The translations under genes and the position numbers were made by a program. Below, piece after piece: positions 6,656 through 7,483 of a stretch of DNA of 7,483 nt (the stretch's first letter is position 1; each line of letters begins with the position of its first letter). The stretch spans positions 1 to 7,483 of the forward strand of contig CAIWHI010000786.1 of the NCBI GenBank assembly GCA_903912435.1. Direction: 5' to 3'. The DNA is from an uncultured Bacteroidota bacterium (GTDB lineage: Bacteria; Bacteroidota; Bacteroidia; Chitinophagales; Chitinophagaceae). The notes beneath the pieces were generated by a model. The model searched no databases and was not told the DNA's origin. It saw only the letters and a list, made by a program, of their open reading frames with translations.

Positions 6656-7087
6656 AGGTGAGGTAGAGATACAGAAAAACAAATTGCGATTAGTGAACTT
6701 AAAAAAATATTAAGTGAGCCATGAGATTAATATCCTAAGGTTGTAAAAGGCAGGAAGGAATGGTCGATAAAATTACCAATAGTATCTGTTATATTGCTAT
6801 AAAGTTCTTTTAGAATAAATTGTGGAATCACTGTAATGCACCAAAAATTACTATCAAAAACCTGTGGATGTCAATGTCATTAAGTTGATGCCTTCGTAAT
6901 AAAACAATACCATTTTAGCATTATGTAAATTGTAATTCCAATAGGGTACGCCCTGTAAGGGCCAAATATATCAGCCCAGGGCATCGCCCTGGGAGGCAAT
7001 GATGGCTAGTGATGAAAGCCCTCTAAGGGTGACATCTTATTCTAGTAAGACAATGTGTATCTTTCTTAACTAGATTCCTAATAGTGT
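6656..7087. other. Gene-free region between two convergent terminators
   Basis: About 430 bp with no credible reading frame, RNA gene or promoter on either strand, lying between the terminator of the lipoprotein gene and that of the etfA gene. Its right part holds the palindrome cluster at 6950-7030, strikingly GC-rich against the AT-rich surroundings. A weak AT inverted repeat (ATATTAA at 6707-6713 with TTAATAT at 6727-6733) is probably chance. Nothing else stands out. Confidence 0.7.
6950..7030. repeat. Cluster of three GC-rich palindromes, REP-like extragenic element
   Basis: Three hairpins occur within 81 bases. The first is GCCCT-GTA-AGGGC (6950-6962). The second is CCCAGGGC-ATC-GCCCTGGG (6975-6993), a perfect 8-bp stem. 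The third is GCCCT-CTA-AGGGT (7018-7030), nearly identical to the first. The outer two are thus direct copies flanking a stronger central palindrome, and all use CCCT/AGGG stems with 3-base loops. The position between convergent genes and the base composition fit a repetitive extragenic palindrome or small non-autonomous element. Copy number elsewhere in the genome cannot be seen from here. None of the three has a T-tract, so they are unlikely to be terminators. Confidence 0.7.
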
Positions 7088-7117
7088 AAAAAAATAAACC
7101 CGGCACACAGCCGGGTT
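7088..7117 (-). terminator. Intrinsic terminator of the etfA gene
   Basis: Read on the minus strand, AACCCGGC, loop TGTGT, GCCGGGTT form a perfect 8-bp stem (7117 down to 7097), followed by TATTTTTTT (7096-7088). It lies 30 bases past the etfA stop codon. Confidence 0.9.
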
Positions 7118-7147
7118 CAAAAATATATTCCTCTATCGAATAGATAA

Positions 7148-7483
7148 TTAATGATTCGCTTTAAAACGCTTAACAGCAGCAGTAAGCTGTGGTACAATCT
7201 CCATTGCATCGCCAAGCACCCCATAGTCAGCAGCCTTAAAGAAAGGAGCTTCAGCGTCTTTATTGATAACTACTATAGTCTTTGAGCCATTCACACCTGC
7301 CAGATGTTGAATAGCTCCGGATATCCCCACGGCAATATAAAGGTTAGGCCTGATGGTGCCACCAGTCTGACCAACGTGCTCATTATGCGGCCTCCAGTGC
7401 GAATCAGCCACCGGACGGCTACATGCTGTTGCTGCACCCAGTTCCTTAGCCAGGTCTTCCAGTACATACCAGTTTTCAGGCCC
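7148..7483 (-). CDS. etfA: Electron transfer flavoprotein alpha subunit, C-terminal third, 5' end outside the window
   Basis: EtfA pairs with EtfB to form the FAD-carrying electron transfer flavoprotein that passes electrons from acyl-CoA and other dehydrogenases to ETF-quinone oxidoreductase. The minus-strand frame is open from the window edge (7483) to TAA at 7148-7150, giving 111 residues; the GTG at 7409-7411 is an internal Val codon, since the family sequence continues upstream of it (GPENWYVLEDLAKELGAA). This is the FAD-binding domain. Within the fragment one sees SRP with the flavin-contacting Arg (residue 23), GQTG (38-41), NLYIAVGISGAIQH (47-60) and VINKDAEAPFF (72-82), ending in the ADYGVLGDAMEIVP segment (85-98). 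Full-length EtfA is about 320 residues, so roughly two thirds are missing. In Bacteroidota etfB usually lies directly upstream, which would be beyond the right edge here. The identification is very secure. Confidence 0.97.
   Translation of the reverse strand, partial: GPENWYVLEDLAKELGAATACSRPVADSHWRPHNEHVGQTGGTIRPNLYIAVGISGAIQHLAGVNGSKTIVVINKDAEAPFFKAADYGVLGDAMEIVPQLTAAVKRFKANH

Noticed and set aside
6943..6954. AGGG-TACG-CCCT as a separate fourth hairpin
   Set aside because: It overlaps and competes with the better GCCCT-GTA-AGGGC pairing, so it is probably incidental.
6950..7030. Palindrome cluster as a CRISPR array or tRNA remnant
   Set aside because: The repeats are only 13 bases, two in number, flanking a different palindrome; there is no regular repeat-spacer pattern and no cloverleaf.
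7409..7411. GTG as the start of a short minus-strand gene
   Set aside because: The frame continues to the window edge and encodes clear EtfA sequence upstream of it, so the GTG is an internal Val codon of a truncated gene.

Overview
The window looks like an ordinary chromosomal segment from a Bacteroidota bacterium, probably near Chitinophagaceae or Sphingobacteriales. The evidence is: TAnnTTTG-type promoter cores upstream of several genes, no convincing Shine-Dalgarno sequences before them, AT-rich leaders running straight into ATG, a lipoprotein with the common Bacteroidota N-terminus ending in SCKK, and an OmpA-type lipoprotein with the NWDLS..RA loop and LDQFY tail usual in this phylum. 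The lineage below phylum is an inference.

Layout: (1) 1-737 is the C-terminal two thirds of peptide chain release factor 2 (prfB), cut by the window edge. Six bases later on the same strand comes a GT-B glycosyltransferase (744-1871), so the two are probably cotranscribed. (2) A convergent 120-aa protein of unknown function lies on the minus strand (1987-2349) and appears to start at TTG; a short hairpin sits between it and the glycosyltransferase. (3) After about 530 bp of AT-rich non-coding DNA come three separately expressed plus-strand genes for envelope or exported proteins: an OmpA-domain lipoprotein (2883-3731), an M28-family metallopeptidase-like protein with a signal peptide (4058-5392), and a lipoprotein of unknown function (5560-6600). 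Each has its own upstream region, and all three share the leader word GAATATTAA between promoter and ATG. (4) A gene-free stretch lies between two convergent terminators that share the stem core AACCCGG/CCGGGTT. It holds a compact cluster of three GC-rich palindromes that looks like an extragenic repeat element. (5) The minus strand at the right edge carries the C-terminal third of the electron transfer flavoprotein alpha subunit (etfA).

No CRISPR array, toxin-antitoxin pair, phage gene, transposase, tRNA or rRNA is visible, and I see no clear novel multi-gene system. The observations most worth following are the M28 protein's apparent loss of a zinc-ligand Asp (Gly344 in its place), the palindrome cluster at 6950-7030, the shared leader word before the three envelope genes, and the perfect palindrome at 3906-3923 upstream of the peptidase gene.
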